In this document: positions 54,702 through 64,000 of the stretch, one piece after another | How the letters are laid out: every line of letters starts with the position of its first letter | How positions within the stretch are numbered: the stretch's first letter is position 1 | Assembly: GCF_945836005.1 (NCBI RefSeq) | Contig: NZ_OX241534.1 | Coordinates: forward strand, 310,001 to 374,000 | DNA length: 64,000 nt | Direction: 5' to 3' | Source of the DNA: Candidatus Nitrosacidococcus sp. I8 | GTDB taxonomy: Bacteria; Pseudomonadota; Gammaproteobacteria; Nitrosococcales; Nitrosococcaceae | The notes under the pieces: model-generated | Seen by the model: the letters and a program-made list of their open reading frames with translations, nothing else | Told to the model about the DNA's origin: nothing | Database searches by the model: none | Program-made: the position numbers and the translations under genes

Positions 54702-55688
54702 ATGTTAGCATCTAATTTCCTGAAACCAAAGATAATAGATGTTCAGTACATTAATAATAATAGGGCTAGAGTAGTATTAGAACCTCTAGAACGTGGATTT
54801 GGGCATACATTAGGAAATGCCTTAAGAAGAATTTTACTATCTTCAATGCCTGGCTGTGCTATTGTTGAGGTGCAAATTGATCATATCCTCCATGAATATT
54901 CTTCTAAGGAGGGAATCCAAGAAGATATAGTAGAAATTTTATTAAACTTAAAAGAAGTAGCAATTAATTTACATGATTGTGATGAAGCTATTTTAGAATT
55001 AAATGCGAAAGGACCTAGAATAGTTACTGCAGGAGATATAAAGACTGATCATAGCGTAGAGGTTATTAACCCTGGACATATCATTGCTCATCTCACCGAA
55101 TCGGGAGAAATTTCTTGTATTATAAAAGTGGCTCGAGGAAGAGGATATGAACCAGCTTCTGTACGATCTATAAATAATGAAAAGCATAACTCAATTGGCT
55201 ATTTGACCCTTGATGCTTCTTTTAGTCCTATTAGAAAAGTTGCATATGATGTCGAGAGGGCTCGCGTAGAACAAAGAACTGATTTAGATAAACTTATTAT
55301 TGAAATTGAGACAAATGGTGCAATTTCCCCAGATGAAGCGATAAGAAAGGCTGCTTCAATTCTGCAAGATCAGCTAACATTTTTTGTAGATTTAAAAAAT
55401 AAAGAGAACATTTCTACTAATCAAGAGCTTGGAAAAGTTGATCCCATATTGTTGCAATCTATAGATGATTTGGAATTAACAGTACGTTCATTAAATTGTC
55501 TAAAAGCAGAAAATATCTATTATATTGGAGATTTAATCCAGCAAACGGAATCTGGGCTATTAAAAACTCCTAATTTAGGAAAGAAATCTTTAATGGAAAT
55601 AAAAGAAATTCTATCCTCTAGAGGTCTTTCATTAGGTATGCAAGTAGATAATTGGCCTCCTGAGGGATTGGAAATAATTAGAATATAA
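54702..55688 (+). CDS. rpoA: RNA polymerase alpha subunit
   Basis: A 328-residue assembly and activator-contact subunit. The N-terminal dimerisation domain has [25 protein letters not shown] (begins [10 protein letters not shown]), and the C-terminal domain (about 250-320) has [14 protein letters not shown] and [16 protein letters not shown] for UP-element DNA and activators such as CysB. Confidence 0.99.
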   Translation: MLASNFLKPKIIDVQYINNNRARVVLEPLERGFGHTLGNALRRILLSSMPGCAIVEVQIDHILHEYSSKEGIQEDIVEILLNLKEVAINLHDCDEAILELNAKGPRIVTAGDIKTDHSVEVINPGHIIAHLTESGEISCIIKVARGRGYEPASVRSINNEKHNSIGYLTLDASFSPIRKVAYDVERARVEQRTDLDKLIIEIETNGAISPDEAIRKAASILQDQLTFFVDLKNKENISTNQELGKVDPILLQSIDDLELTVRSLNCLKAENIYYIGDLIQQTESGLLKTPNLGKKSLMEIKEILSSRGLSLGMQVDNWPPEGLEIIRI

Positions 55689-55713
55689 ACCTTAAAAAAA
55701 GAGTAGTTATTAT

Positions 55714-56094
55714 ATGCGTCATCGCCATAGTGGAAGAAAATTAAATCGAACAACTGCACATAGAGAATCTATGCTTCGTAATATGTCGGTATCACTATTG
55801 AAGTATGAAGCGATCCAAACAACACTTCCTAAAGCGAAAGAGCTGCGCAGGATTGCTGAACCACTAATTACACTAGCAAAAGAGGATACTGTAGCTAATC
55901 GTCGTCTAGCATTTTCTCGATTAAGAGATAGAGATGTAGTTACAAAATTATTTAGAGATCTTGCCCCTCGATACAAAGCACGCCCAGGCGGTTATTTACG
56001 ATTATTAAAAAATGGATTTCGTAGCGGCGATAATGCTCCTATTGCCTTGGTAGAGCTTGTGGATCGTTCTAGTGATGGTGAAAATAGTGATTAG
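55714..56094 (+). CDS. rplQ: Ribosomal protein L17
   Basis: A 126-residue tunnel-exit protein. [20 protein letters not shown] opens it, shown by [11 protein letters not shown], and [20 protein letters not shown] follows. Last gene of the ribosomal block; its 3' end overlaps convergent ubiG by 4 bases and there is no hairpin terminator. Confidence 0.99.
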   Translation: MRHRHSGRKLNRTTAHRESMLRNMSVSLLKYEAIQTTLPKAKELRRIAEPLITLAKEDTVANRRLAFSRLRDRDVVTKLFRDLAPRYKARPGGYLRLLKNGFRSGDNAPIALVELVDRSSDGENSD

Positions 56095-56798
56095 TCTTTG
56101 ACAGCATAGCCGATATAATTAACGTTAATGTCGTTATTTAGCCAACAAATTTTACTTATAGGGTTATAATGTAGCCCTATAAATTCCTTAATATTTAAAC
56201 ATTCTAGACGGCACCAAGATTCTAATTCGCAAGGAATAATAAAACGCTTATAGTCATGAGTTCCCTTAGGGATGATTCTCCCTATATATTCTGCGCCGAT
56301 AATACCAAATAAATACCCTTTTAGGGTACGGTTAAGCGTAGAAAAAAAGAATACCCCACCGGGCTTAAGTAATTGAGCACAAGCATGGATAATGTTAGCA
56401 GGGTTAGGTACATGTTCTAGCATTTCTAAACAAGTAATAATATCGAAGGATAGTGCTTTTTTACTTGCTAAATCTTCCACACTTATCTGCTGATAGTCTA
56501 TATCTAACCTACTCTCTAATGCGTGTAAACGTGCTACTGTAAGAAGATCATAGCCTAGATCTATGCCCGTTACTTTAGAACCAAGTTTAGCTAGAGCCTC
56601 AGTGAGAAGGCCACCACCGCAGCCTACATCCAAAACCTCTTTTCCTGTTAGATTACTATGATCGCAAATATACTTTACTCGTATTGGGTTAATGTGGTGA
56701 AGTGTTCTAAATTCCCCCTCGCGTTCCCACCAATTATGGGCTAGGGTATTAAATCTACCTATTTCTTGAAGATCAACATTTACTGGCTGCTTATTCAT
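56091..56798 (-). CDS. ubiG: Ubiquinone O-methyltransferase UbiG
   Basis: A 235-residue SAM methyltransferase performing both O-methylations of ubiquinone synthesis. [25 protein letters not shown] is the typical N-terminus (starting FNTLAHNWW), motif I is [16 protein letters not shown], and the LEHVP and LKPGG motifs follow. Convergent with rplQ, and 34 bases downstream of the cysB-type gene. Confidence 0.97.
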   Translation of the reverse strand: MNKQPVNVDLQEIGRFNTLAHNWWEREGEFRTLHHINPIRVKYICDHSNLTGKEVLDVGCGGGLLTEALAKLGSKVTGIDLGYDLLTVARLHALESRLDIDYQQISVEDLASKKALSFDIITCLEMLEHVPNPANIIHACAQLLKPGGVFFFSTLNRTLKGYLFGIIGAEYIGRIIPKGTHDYKRFIIPCELESWCRLECLNIKEFIGLHYNPISKICWLNNDINVNYIGYAVKD

Positions 56799-56832
56799 TC
56801 AGTATTCCCTTAAGGAGTTAGTATATATATTT

Positions 56833-57753
56833 TTATGTATATATCGCCTTATCAATCACTTCATGAGTAAGTGATGGCGTAAATAACTTTAGAAAATCAT
56901 AAGCGTATCCTCTTAAGTAGGAGCCTCGACGAATTCCTATATAAGTAATACTAGATTCAAATAGATTTTCTGCATCAATTGATTTTAAAGGTGCATCTTC
57001 AGTGGCATTAAATGCCATTTTCGCGATTATACCAATACCTAGTCCTAAGTGAAGGTATGTTTTAATTACATCCGCATCGCTTGCAGTTAAAATAATATTG
57101 GGCGTTATTTTTTTATTTATAAATGCTTGATCAAGTTTTGAGCGACCTGTAAAGCCAGTTATATAAGTAATAATAGGATACTTTGCTATATCCTCTAGTG
57201 TCATAGGGTTACATAAAAGTAGCGGGTGATCCGGTGGTACGATAACACATCTATTCCAACTATAACAAGGTAGTAATGCTAATTCTTTAAATAAACCTAT
57301 TGATTCCGTTGCAATTGCTAAATCTACTGTACCATTAGCTGCCATTTCAGCAATTTGCTGTGGTGTCCCTTGAAACATTCTCAAATGGACCTCAGGATAG
57401 CTGGTTCTAAATTGCTTAATTATTAGCGGTAGAATGTATCTTGCTTGTGTATGTGTAGTTGCAATGGAGAGTATACCTTGACGTTTATTATTTACCTCCT
57501 TCCCTACTAGCTTAATATTCTCTACCTCAGATAAAATCTTATCAATCATTCCTAAAATTAAAACCCCAGCTGGAGTCATTCCTATAAGACGCTTACCATA
57601 ACGCTCAAATATAGGCGTACCAAGCTCTTGCTCCAATTGGTGTATTTGATTGCTAATACCGGGTTGTGTCATATGGAGTGCTTGAGCAGCGGTAGATACA
57701 CTATATTTTCGACGTACTATCTCTTGTACTGATCTCAGTTGTTGTAGTTTCAT
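56833..57753 (-). CDS. cysB: CysB-type LysR transcriptional regulator of sulfur assimilation
   Basis: A 306-residue LysR regulator. MKLQQLRSVQEIV and the winged helix with STAAQALHMTQPGISNQI match CysB/Cbl, and the C-terminal effector domain includes TTHTQARYILP, the CysB segment for sulfate or acetylserine-like ligands. The start is ATG 57753; an upstream in-frame start at 57813 would add 20 AT-rich-coded residues unlike the family. Divergent from the permease-cysH-cysD-cysN operon, which it probably controls. Confidence 0.9.
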   Translation of the reverse strand: MKLQQLRSVQEIVRRKYSVSTAAQALHMTQPGISNQIHQLEQELGTPIFERYGKRLIGMTPAGVLILGMIDKILSEVENIKLVGKEVNNKRQGILSIATTHTQARYILPLIIKQFRTSYPEVHLRMFQGTPQQIAEMAANGTVDLAIATESIGLFKELALLPCYSWNRCVIVPPDHPLLLCNPMTLEDIAKYPIITYITGFTGRSKLDQAFINKKITPNIILTASDADVIKTYLHLGLGIGIIAKMAFNATEDAPLKSIDAENLFESSITYIGIRRGSYLRGYAYDFLKLFTPSLTHEVIDKAIYT

Positions 57754-57870
57754 AATCGCATATAAAAAAAAATTATATCTATAAAGAACAATATATTTTG
57801 ATTTAATATACATTAAATACTATTATTTTAGGTAAATTTTTAATTAAATAACTTATTTGTTATTAACCGT

Positions 57871-58671
57871 ATGGAACTAGGATATATAGTATCTGGCTTA
57901 TTCGTGGGGTTTATGGTGGGGCTTACTGGGGTGGGAGGTGGATCGCTAATGACTCCTATTCTAATTTTTGGGTTTGGTCTCTCCCCTCTAAGAGCAGTAG
58001 GCACTGATTTACTCTTTGCTGCCCTTACTAAGGTAGGTGGCGTGTGGAGTCATTGGTACCATCACACTATTCAGTGGCGTATTGTAGGATTTTTAGCTTT
58101 GGGAAGTATTCCCTCTACCTTAATAACACTGCAAATTCTAAAAACCTTTCAAAGTGATGATCAACAACTTACTCATTTGATTAATTTGATATTGGGGGTA
58201 GCATTAATTTTAACTGCTCTAGCACTACCAATGAAAAATTGGTTGAAGCAGGCTATAAAAGCTAATCATACCTCAAAGCTTGTACAGATTATCCACCGTC
58301 TTCGACAAAATAAAAACTTTATTGTGATAATTACGATTACTGTTGGCTGGATACTCGGGTTTATTGTCACTATGTCTTCCATCGGAGCAGGTGCTTTAGG
58401 ATCGGTTGCTTTGTTATATCTTTATCCTAGTTTGTATATGAATCAGTTAGCAGCAACTGATATTGCTCATGCAGTGCCTTTAACGATTATTGCTGGCTTA
58501 GGACATTGGCATTTGGGGACGGTAGATATACATATTTTAAGTAATCTTCTTTTAGGATCTTTGCCTGGAGTTTATTTAGGCAGCCGCTTTAGTATTAGTC
58601 TTCCAGATAGAGTAATACAGATTACTCTTTCAACTTTACTGATGCTAATTGGTATTAAATTTATTCTTTAA
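57871..58671 (+). CDS. TauE/SafE-family sulfur-oxyanion or anion permease
   Basis: A 266-residue membrane protein with about eight helices in two related halves. GLTGVGGGSLMTPILI and the repeated loop TMSSIGAGALGSVAL are the TauE/SafE hallmarks. It is the first gene of a plus-strand operon with cysH (18-base gap), so a role in sulfate or sulfite movement is likely; direction and substrate cannot be read. It may replace the ABC sulfate transporter, none of which is in the window. Confidence 0.88.
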   Translation: MELGYIVSGLFVGFMVGLTGVGGGSLMTPILIFGFGLSPLRAVGTDLLFAALTKVGGVWSHWYHHTIQWRIVGFLALGSIPSTLITLQILKTFQSDDQQLTHLINLILGVALILTALALPMKNWLKQAIKANHTSKLVQIIHRLRQNKNFIVIITITVGWILGFIVTMSSIGAGALGSVALLYLYPSLYMNQLAATDIAHAVPLTIIAGLGHWHLGTVDIHILSNLLLGSLPGVYLGSRFSISLPDRVIQITLSTLLMLIGIKFIL

Positions 58672-58689
58672 GTAAATATAAAGTTATTG

Positions 58690-59385
58690 ATGAAATTAAA
58701 ATCGGATAATTTATTAACAGACAAGGTTATAGAAGTAACTTCTTTGCTTACGTCTATAGTAAATAACTATGCACCTGCTTGTTTCTCATCCAGCTTTGGA
58801 GCAGAAGATATGGTACTCATTGATATGATATTCAAATCTGCCCCAGAAATTAAGGTATTTACTTTAGATACAGGTCGCTTACCTCAAGAAACTTATGAGC
58901 TTATTCAAAAAATTACGGAATATTATCATCAACCGATTTATATTTATTTTCCTGAATCAGGAAATGTAGAATCCTACACTAAAACCTATGGACCTAATGG
59001 ATTCTATCAAAGTGTGGAGTTACGAAAGAAATGTTGCCACATACGTAAAGTGTTACCACTGAAACGTGCGTTATTAGGAAAAAAATCATGGATTACAGGT
59101 ATGCGTAGAGAACAATCTATTACTCGTAAGGATTTATCTCTCTCAGAATGGGATTCTGAGCATAAGCTTAAAAAATTTAACCCACTTATTACTTGGACAA
59201 GAGATGATGTATGGGATTATATTAAAAAATATAATGTTCCCTATAACATACTCCATGATCGGGGTTATGAAAGTATAGGCTGTGCTCCATGTACCAGAGC
59301 AATTACAGTAGGTGAGGATATTCGTGCTGGACGTTGGTGGTGGGAAGATGCTGATACTAAAGAGTGTGGGTTACATAAAAATTGA
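58690..59385 (+). CDS. cysH: Assimilatory adenylyl-sulfate (APS) reductase, [4Fe-4S] type
   Basis: A 232-residue enzyme reducing activated sulfate to sulfite. The N-terminal SSSFGAEDMVL-like ACFSSSFGAEDM is the nucleotide-binding loop. Paired cysteines C115-C116 (RKKCCHIRKV) and C198-x2-C201 (GCAPCTR) mark the [4Fe-4S] APS-reductase type rather than the cluster-free PAPS reductase of E. coli; ECGLH near the C-terminus holds the catalytic C226. A TTG one codon upstream is an alternative start. No cysC was found in the window, consistent with APS as substrate. Confidence 0.93.
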   Translation: MKLKSDNLLTDKVIEVTSLLTSIVNNYAPACFSSSFGAEDMVLIDMIFKSAPEIKVFTLDTGRLPQETYELIQKITEYYHQPIYIYFPESGNVESYTKTYGPNGFYQSVELRKKCCHIRKVLPLKRALLGKKSWITGMRREQSITRKDLSLSEWDSEHKLKKFNPLITWTRDDVWDYIKKYNVPYNILHDRGYESIGCAPCTRAITVGEDIRAGRWWWEDADTKECGLHKN

Positions 59386-59418
59386 TATAACCTAAAATTT
59401 ATTGGTAAAGTGTGTATC

Positions 59419-60324
59419 ATGAAATCATATCATTTAACTCATTTAAAACAGCTCGAATCAGAGTCTATATTTATTATGCGAGAGGTTGCTGCTACTTTTG
59501 AGCGACCTGTGCTACTTTTTTCTGGCGGTAAAGACTCCATTGTGATGGTGCATCTTGCTCAAAGGGCATTTTGGCCGACAAAGATTCCCTTTCCACTGTT
59601 ACATATTGATACTGGGCACAATTTCCCTGAAACTTTAGAGTTTAGAGATAAACTAGTTGAAAAAACACAAGCAAGGCTTCTAATAGGCTCAGTACAAAAT
59701 TCTATTAATAAAGGGAGAGCGATAGAAGAGAAGGGAGTTAATGCGAGCCGTAATAAGCTACAGACTGTAACTTTATTAGATGCTATTGAAGAATTTAAAG
59801 TTGATGCTGCTTTTGGCGGTGGTCGCCGAGATGAGGAGAAAGCTCGAGCTAAAGAGAGGATTTTCTCCCATCGAGATGAGTTTGGTCAGTGGGATCCTAA
59901 AAATCAGCGACCAGAATTATGGAATCTATTTAATGGTCATAAACATGTAGGAGAGCATTTTAGAGTTTTTCCGTTGAGTAACTGGACTGAAATGGATGTA
60001 TGGCAATATATTGCTCAGGAAAATATAGATATTCCAAGTATTTATTTTAGTCATAACCGAGAAATTATTCAGAGAGATAGGATGCTGCTTGCAAATTCAC
60101 CCTATCTTACTTTAGTAGAAGGCGAAATTATAGAACAACGGAGAGTACGATGCAGAACAGTTGGCGATATGACCTGTACTGGAGTTGTAGAATCAGAGGC
60201 GATAACTATTGAAGATATTATTCAAGAGGTAGCGGCTGCTAGAGTAACTGAGCGAGGAGGTAGAGCAGATGATAAGCGTTCAGAATCGGCTATGGAAGAT
60301 CGTAAAAGACAGGGTTATTTTTAA
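59419..60324 (+). CDS. cysD: Sulfate adenylyltransferase subunit 2
   Basis: A 301-residue ATP sulfurylase catalytic subunit of the PP-loop family. LTHLKQLESESIFIMREV and LFSGGKDSIVMVHLA (PP-loop SGGKDS) are diagnostic, as are GGRRDEEKARAKER and the closing KRQGYF. ATG 59419 matches the family N-terminus; GTG 59410 would add three residues. Two bases separate it from cysN. Confidence 0.97.
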   Translation: MKSYHLTHLKQLESESIFIMREVAATFERPVLLFSGGKDSIVMVHLAQRAFWPTKIPFPLLHIDTGHNFPETLEFRDKLVEKTQARLLIGSVQNSINKGRAIEEKGVNASRNKLQTVTLLDAIEEFKVDAAFGGGRRDEEKARAKERIFSHRDEFGQWDPKNQRPELWNLFNGHKHVGEHFRVFPLSNWTEMDVWQYIAQENIDIPSIYFSHNREIIQRDRMLLANSPYLTLVEGEIIEQRRVRCRTVGDMTCTGVVESEAITIEDIIQEVAAARVTERGGRADDKRSESAMEDRKRQGYF

Positions 60325-60326
60325 AA

Positions 60327-61601
60327 ATGATGAATGAATCTTCAGAATATCTTACTATGGACTTACTACGCCTTACTACAGCAGGTAGTGTGGATGATGG
60401 TAAAAGTACATTAATTGGTCGTTTACTTTATGATTCAAAATCTATTTTTGAAGATCAATTAGAATCTATACAGAAAAGTAGCCAACAATATGGAAACGAG
60501 CATATTAACCTTGCGTTGCTTACAGATGGGTTACGGGCTGAGCGTGAGCAAGGAATTACCATTGATGTAGCCTATCGTTACTTTGCTACGCCAAAACGAA
60601 AATTCATTATCGCAGATACCCCAGGGCACATTCAATATACACGTAATATGGTAACAGGGGCATCTACTGCTAATTTAGCAATGGTACTTGTAGATGCTCG
60701 TAATGGAGTAAGCGAACAAACCCGACGCCATGCTTCAATTTCTTCTCTCTTAAGGCTTCCTCATCTTATTTTGTGTATAAATAAAATGGATTTAGTCGAT
60801 TATAAAGAGCAGACTTTTAAGAAAATAAGAAAGGAATTTGAAAATTTTGCAGATAAATTAGATATTCCTGATATTCACTATATTCCTATTAGTGCTTTTT
60901 ATGGGGATAATGTAGTTGAAAAATCAAAAAATATGCCTTGGTACCAGGGAAGTACCCTATTACATACCCTAGAAAATATTCATATCAGTAATGATTATAA
61001 TCATACTGATAGTCGTTTTGCAGTCCAATATGTGATTCGCCCTCATTCTCATGAATACCATGATTATCGCGGTTATGCTGGACGTGTAAGTAGTGGTGTT
61101 TTCCGTCCTGGAGATGAAATTACTGCTCTTCCTTCAGGGTTATCTACTCAGATTAAATCTATCGATACAATGGATGGATCAATAGACGAAGCATTCGCAC
61201 CTATGTGTGTTACGTTTACTTTGGAGGATGATATCGATATTAGTCGGGGAGATATGTTAGTTAAATCTGTATATCAACCGCAAATCTCCCAGGACATTGA
61301 ATTAATGGTCTGTTGGCTTAATGAGGTACCTTTAATATTAGGTGCTAAATATATAGTGAAGCATACTACAAAGGAGGTACGCTGCATTGTCAAAGAGATT
61401 CAATCTAAATTGGATGTTACTTCTCTAAACCAATCTAAAGATAAGGTAGCAAATTTAGAATTAAATGATATTGGGAAAATTAAAATTCGCACTGCTAATC
61501 CTTTATTTTTTGATAGCTATCATAACAATAGGGAAATAGGGAGCTTAATTTTAATTAACGAATTTACTAATGAGACTGTAGGTGCAGGAATGATCGTTTA
61601 G
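60327..61601 (+). CDS. cysN: Sulfate adenylyltransferase subunit 1 (GTPase)
   Basis: A 424-residue EF-Tu-like GTPase whose hydrolysis drives APS formation by CysD. G1 is GSVDDGKSTLIGRLLYDSK, G3 is DTPGHIQYTRN, and G4 is NKMDL. The C-terminus ends with the beta domain and has no fused CysC kinase domain. Last gene of the permease-cysHDN operon; no clear terminator follows it. Confidence 0.97.
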   Translation: MMNESSEYLTMDLLRLTTAGSVDDGKSTLIGRLLYDSKSIFEDQLESIQKSSQQYGNEHINLALLTDGLRAEREQGITIDVAYRYFATPKRKFIIADTPGHIQYTRNMVTGASTANLAMVLVDARNGVSEQTRRHASISSLLRLPHLILCINKMDLVDYKEQTFKKIRKEFENFADKLDIPDIHYIPISAFYGDNVVEKSKNMPWYQGSTLLHTLENIHISNDYNHTDSRFAVQYVIRPHSHEYHDYRGYAGRVSSGVFRPGDEITALPSGLSTQIKSIDTMDGSIDEAFAPMCVTFTLEDDIDISRGDMLVKSVYQPQISQDIELMVCWLNEVPLILGAKYIVKHTTKEVRCIVKEIQSKLDVTSLNQSKDKVANLELNDIGKIKIRTANPLFFDSYHNNREIGSLILINEFTNETVGAGMIV

Positions 61602-61672
61602 TTTTTTAGCAGTGTAAGTAAGAGATTTTTAACCCTGATAAGAAATAAACTCTAATTTTATTCAACGTTTTT

Positions 61673-61822
61673 TTAATTTAACTGTTTAATCCCGCCAATA
61701 AATCCAGAATAATCTAGGCTAATAGCTTGACGCTCATGGAGCACAATATTCCATTGAGATTCAAATAAAGCATTACCTCTGATTCTGGTACTGAGAATGG
61801 AGGATTGCCCAGATCTTCTTGT
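61673..61822 (-). pseudogene. Possible C-terminal coding remnant without start codon
   Basis: An open frame of 49 codons ending in a stop, with no ATG and bounded upstream by an in-frame TAA. The translation has alternating polar and hydrophobic residues (GNALFESQWNIVL, ISLDYSGFIGGIKQ) reminiscent of the end of an outer membrane beta barrel. Short and unmatched; it could be chance. Confidence 0.2.
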
Positions 61823-62017
61823 TTATACTCTAGAGTGATTAGTAACCCTTAGCAACCTAATGGTAATTTTCCTATATTTCATTAACATAGTGCTAGCACA
61901 TCCTGATGATAGAGTAATAAGAGCTGTGCAATCAAATACACCGCTATACTTTTGTAAATTTTATATATTTAAAGCAAATACATCTCTATTAATAATCTCA
62001 ATATTACTAGAGCATAG

Positions 62018-62281
62018 CTAGCTATTTTGTGTTTTTTCAATTTTAGGAGAAAATTTATGTTCAGTAAAAAATTTCTCAACTGCAAGGCGAGAGGTCTCCA
62101 CACCGATTACAAAATATCTTTGCAAAACTAACCGAACTAAATCAAGAAATTTACCATATAAAGGCGCAAGCATTTCCGTATCAGTTGAAGTACTTAATAT
62201 AGGTCAATATTTTTGCAGGAGTGAGGTAGGTGTAGTTTGGTGAAAGCCAATTTCACCTTTCTGCTAACGATCATGCCAGAA
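62018..62281 (-). pseudogene. Possible decayed gene with two in-frame stops
   Basis: One minus-strand frame reads as plausible protein over about 85 codons but contains TAG (62264-62266) and TGA (62204-62206). The open 3' part (62018-62173, 51 residues from an ATG) includes APLYGKFLDLVRLVLQRYF and ETSRLAVEKFF. The family is not recognised. The continuity of amino-acid-like sequence across the stops is suggestive only. Confidence 0.25.
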
Positions 62282-62428
62282 CTATAGATCCATAATATTC
62301 CCCGTTTATATATTTTCTTAAACTTGTTTATAGCCTATCTAACTAAAGACTATAATACTTTGTTTATTTTCATAAACTTTAGTCCTGTCAACAGATAATA
62401 TATTTTTACTCAAAGCACTGAATCAGTA

Positions 62429-64000
62429 ATGCTACACAACAAGCCAAATTTCTTTAAAAAATTGCAAATTACTGTTATTGCATATGATACGGTAGCAATT
62501 TGTTTTGCTTGGATAGTGAGTTATTTATCTCGATATAACCTATCTCCTTGGATGGATTGGCAATCTTGTCTAAGCACTTTGCCTATTACAATCATTGTTC
62601 AAAATATAGTTTTTATTTGGTATGGAGTATATCGGGGGATATGGCGTTTCACAAGCATTCCTGATGTAATTAATGTTACCCGTGCTATTTGCTATGGTAC
62701 CTTGTCTATCACTTTAGTACTTTTTCTAATTAGTCGCTTAAATGGGGTACCTCGAAGCGTATTATTACTTTATCCTCTTTTTTTATTACTTTTTCTTATA
62801 GGTCCTCGGCTAACCTATCGAATTTGGAAAGATCGTCGATTTAATTTTGATACTCATACTAATTATAAAAAAATATTGATTTTAGGGGCAGGTCGTGCGG
62901 GTCATCTGCTAGTAAAAGATATGCTTGATGGGGGTAATTATTTACCTATTGCTTTTTTAGATGATCAAAGCGATCTAACAGGAAGACAAGTACGAGGTAT
63001 CCCTATCATTGGAACACTAGATCAGCTTGTTGAAATAGTTTCACAAATTCCTATAGATATTATTTGTATTGCAATTCCTTCTGCGAGTAGTGCTCAAATG
63101 GAACGGATTATTTCACTGTGTGAGCAAACAAAAATTCCATACCGATCCCTGCCACGCCTAAGAAAACTGCTAGATCAACCGAGTGTAAAATTTCTACGAG
63201 AGGTAGCTATTGATGATTTATTAGGGAGAGACGAGGTTCCTTTAGATAAAAAGGATATTAAAAAAAATTTTTCAAAAAAATCCCTACTTATCAGTGGCGG
63301 CGGTGGATCTATTGGATCAGAGCTATGTATACAACTTGCGTCTCTAAATCCTACTGCTCTCATTATTATAGATAATAATGAATATAGACTTTACCGTATT
63401 GAATTAGAATTGATACAGAAATTTCCAAAATTAAATTTATATGTTTATCTATGTGACATATATGACAAGCCTGGAATACAGGGAATTTTGACCCAACATC
63501 AGCCAGACGTTATCTTCCATGCAGCTGCTTATAAGCATGTACCTTTGCTTGAAAAACAAGCACGACAAGCGGTGAAAAATAATGTACTAGGTACACAACA
63601 GATCGCAGAGGCTGCTGCTCAAGCAGCATGTGGCACTTTTGTTTTAATTTCTACGGATAAAGCAGTAAATCCTACGAATATTATGGGTGCGAGTAAGCGG
63701 GTATCTGAATTAATTTGCCAAAATCTGAATCGTAATTACCCTAAAACTCGTTTCATTGTTGTTCGTTTTGGTAATGTACTAGGTTCTACTGGAAGTGTTG
63801 TTCCCCTATTTCAAACACAAATTGCATCTGGTGGACCGGTGACTGTAACACACCCTGAAGTAGCTCGTTATTTTATGACCATCTCTGAGGCCTGTCACCT
63901 AATTACTCAAGCTGCGGTATTAGGCAAGGGAGGGGAAATTTTTGTACTTGATATGGGAAAATCTATTAAAGTTACAGAGCTTGCTAAACAAATGATTCGC
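62429..64000 (+). CDS. FlaA1/CapD/WbpM-type nucleotide-sugar dehydratase/epimerase (3' end outside window)
   Basis: At least 524 residues are read and it continues past the window. The N-terminus has about four membrane helices (within 15-120), then a first Rossmann domain with ILGAGRAGHLL, then LLGRDEVPLD. The extended SDR domain begins with SGGGGSIGSEL for NAD(P), with YKHVPLLE and the STDKAVNPTNIMGASKR active-site region (Met replaces Tyr, as in WbpM-like enzymes). Such enzymes make UDP-linked deoxy-sugars for O-antigen, capsule or glycans. The ATG at 62429 has no clear ribosome-binding site but precedes the first helix. It probably opens a polysaccharide locus. Confidence 0.93.
   Translation, partial: MLHNKPNFFKKLQITVIAYDTVAICFAWIVSYLSRYNLSPWMDWQSCLSTLPITIIVQNIVFIWYGVYRGIWRFTSIPDVINVTRAICYGTLSITLVLFLISRLNGVPRSVLLLYPLFLLLFLIGPRLTYRIWKDRRFNFDTHTNYKKILILGAGRAGHLLVKDMLDGGNYLPIAFLDDQSDLTGRQVRGIPIIGTLDQLVEIVSQIPIDIICIAIPSASSAQMERIISLCEQTKIPYRSLPRLRKLLDQPSVKFLREVAIDDLLGRDEVPLDKKDIKKNFSKKSLLISGGGGSIGSELCIQLASLNPTALIIIDNNEYRLYRIELELIQKFPKLNLYVYLCDIYDKPGIQGILTQHQPDVIFHAAAYKHVPLLEKQARQAVKNNVLGTQQIAEAAAQAACGTFVLISTDKAVNPTNIMGASKRVSELICQNLNRNYPKTRFIVVRFGNVLGSTGSVVPLFQTQIASGGPVTVTHPEVARYFMTISEACHLITQAAVLGKGGEIFVLDMGKSIKVTELAKQMIR

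Larger units (their letters stand above)
61602..62428. other. Gene-poor 827-base region with decayed sequence
   Basis: No intact gene with convincing coding features is present between cysN and the CapD-like gene. Two minus-strand fragments, described separately, look like coding remnants. A perfect 7-bp hairpin (GGTGAAA/TTTCACC, 62239-62257) and an AGGAG-preceded 24-codon frame at about 62059 are the only other items. No tRNA, terminal inverted repeats or known insertion sequence was recognised. Confidence 0.6.

Noticed and set aside
62059-62133. Short plus-strand frame of 24 codons behind an AGGAG sequence
   Set aside because: Very short, no recognisable peptide features, and it overlaps the more protein-like opposite frame.
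62239-62257. 7-bp hairpin GGTGAAA/TTTCACC as a terminator
   Set aside because: Short stem with no T run on either strand.

Overview
The window is a chromosomal segment of an AT-rich gammaproteobacterium. The evidence is the gammaproteobacterial set hslVU, ubiE-ubiJ-ubiB, ubiX, ubiG, mpl and cysB, the tRNA-Tyr/Gly/Thr-tuf and tRNA-Trp-secE-nusG order, and one long contiguous rpl/rpo/str/S10/spc/alpha ribosomal cluster. The [4Fe-4S] type of CysH with unfused CysD and CysN, and the general gene content, would fit a Chromatiales or Nitrosococcaceae relative. That placement is an inference and no species is claimed.

Layout. Bases 1-4921 hold a three-gene restriction-modification locus that starts outside the window. 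It has a methyltransferase-like subunit, a GIY-YIG/helicase/methyltransferase-motif-I protein, and a separate NPPY methyltransferase/specificity protein. Bases 4954-8620 carry a glutathione peroxidase, clpB behind a recognisable heat-shock promoter, and a SirB-family membrane protein. Bases 8621-10841 (minus strand) encode an SDR oxidoreductase, an unrecognised secreted protein with an internal repeat, and pyrF. Bases 10951-14313 carry tgt-yajC-secD with no secF behind it. Then come cfa (minus), a small membrane protein, mpl and ubiX (plus). Bases 18233-24641 are a minus-strand series: ubiB, ubiJ, ubiE, a DUF971 gene, hslU, hslV and galE.

Bases 24729-56094 are the core information-processing block, all on the plus strand: four tRNAs, two identical tuf genes, secE, nusG, L11-L1-L10-L7/L12, rpoB, rpoC, S12, S7, EF-G, EF-Tu and then the complete S10-spc-alpha order through rplQ. 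The gap between the second tuf and rpsJ is only 3 bases, so the usual S10 leader is absent. A strong terminator-like hairpin and a second 12-bp hairpin separate rplL from rpoB.

Bases 56091-61601 carry ubiG, a CysB-type regulator, and a sulfate assimilation operon (TauE/SafE permease, cysH, cysD, cysN). Bases 61602-62428 contain no intact gene but show decayed coding remnants. The window ends inside a large FlaA1/CapD/WbpM-type nucleotide-sugar dehydratase/epimerase gene, probably the edge of a surface polysaccharide locus.

The most unusual part is the restriction-modification locus at the left edge. Its catalytic methyltransferase appears to be divided between two proteins, and a third protein carries a second, altered methyltransferase core. 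The rest is mostly conserved core genome with some notable organisation.
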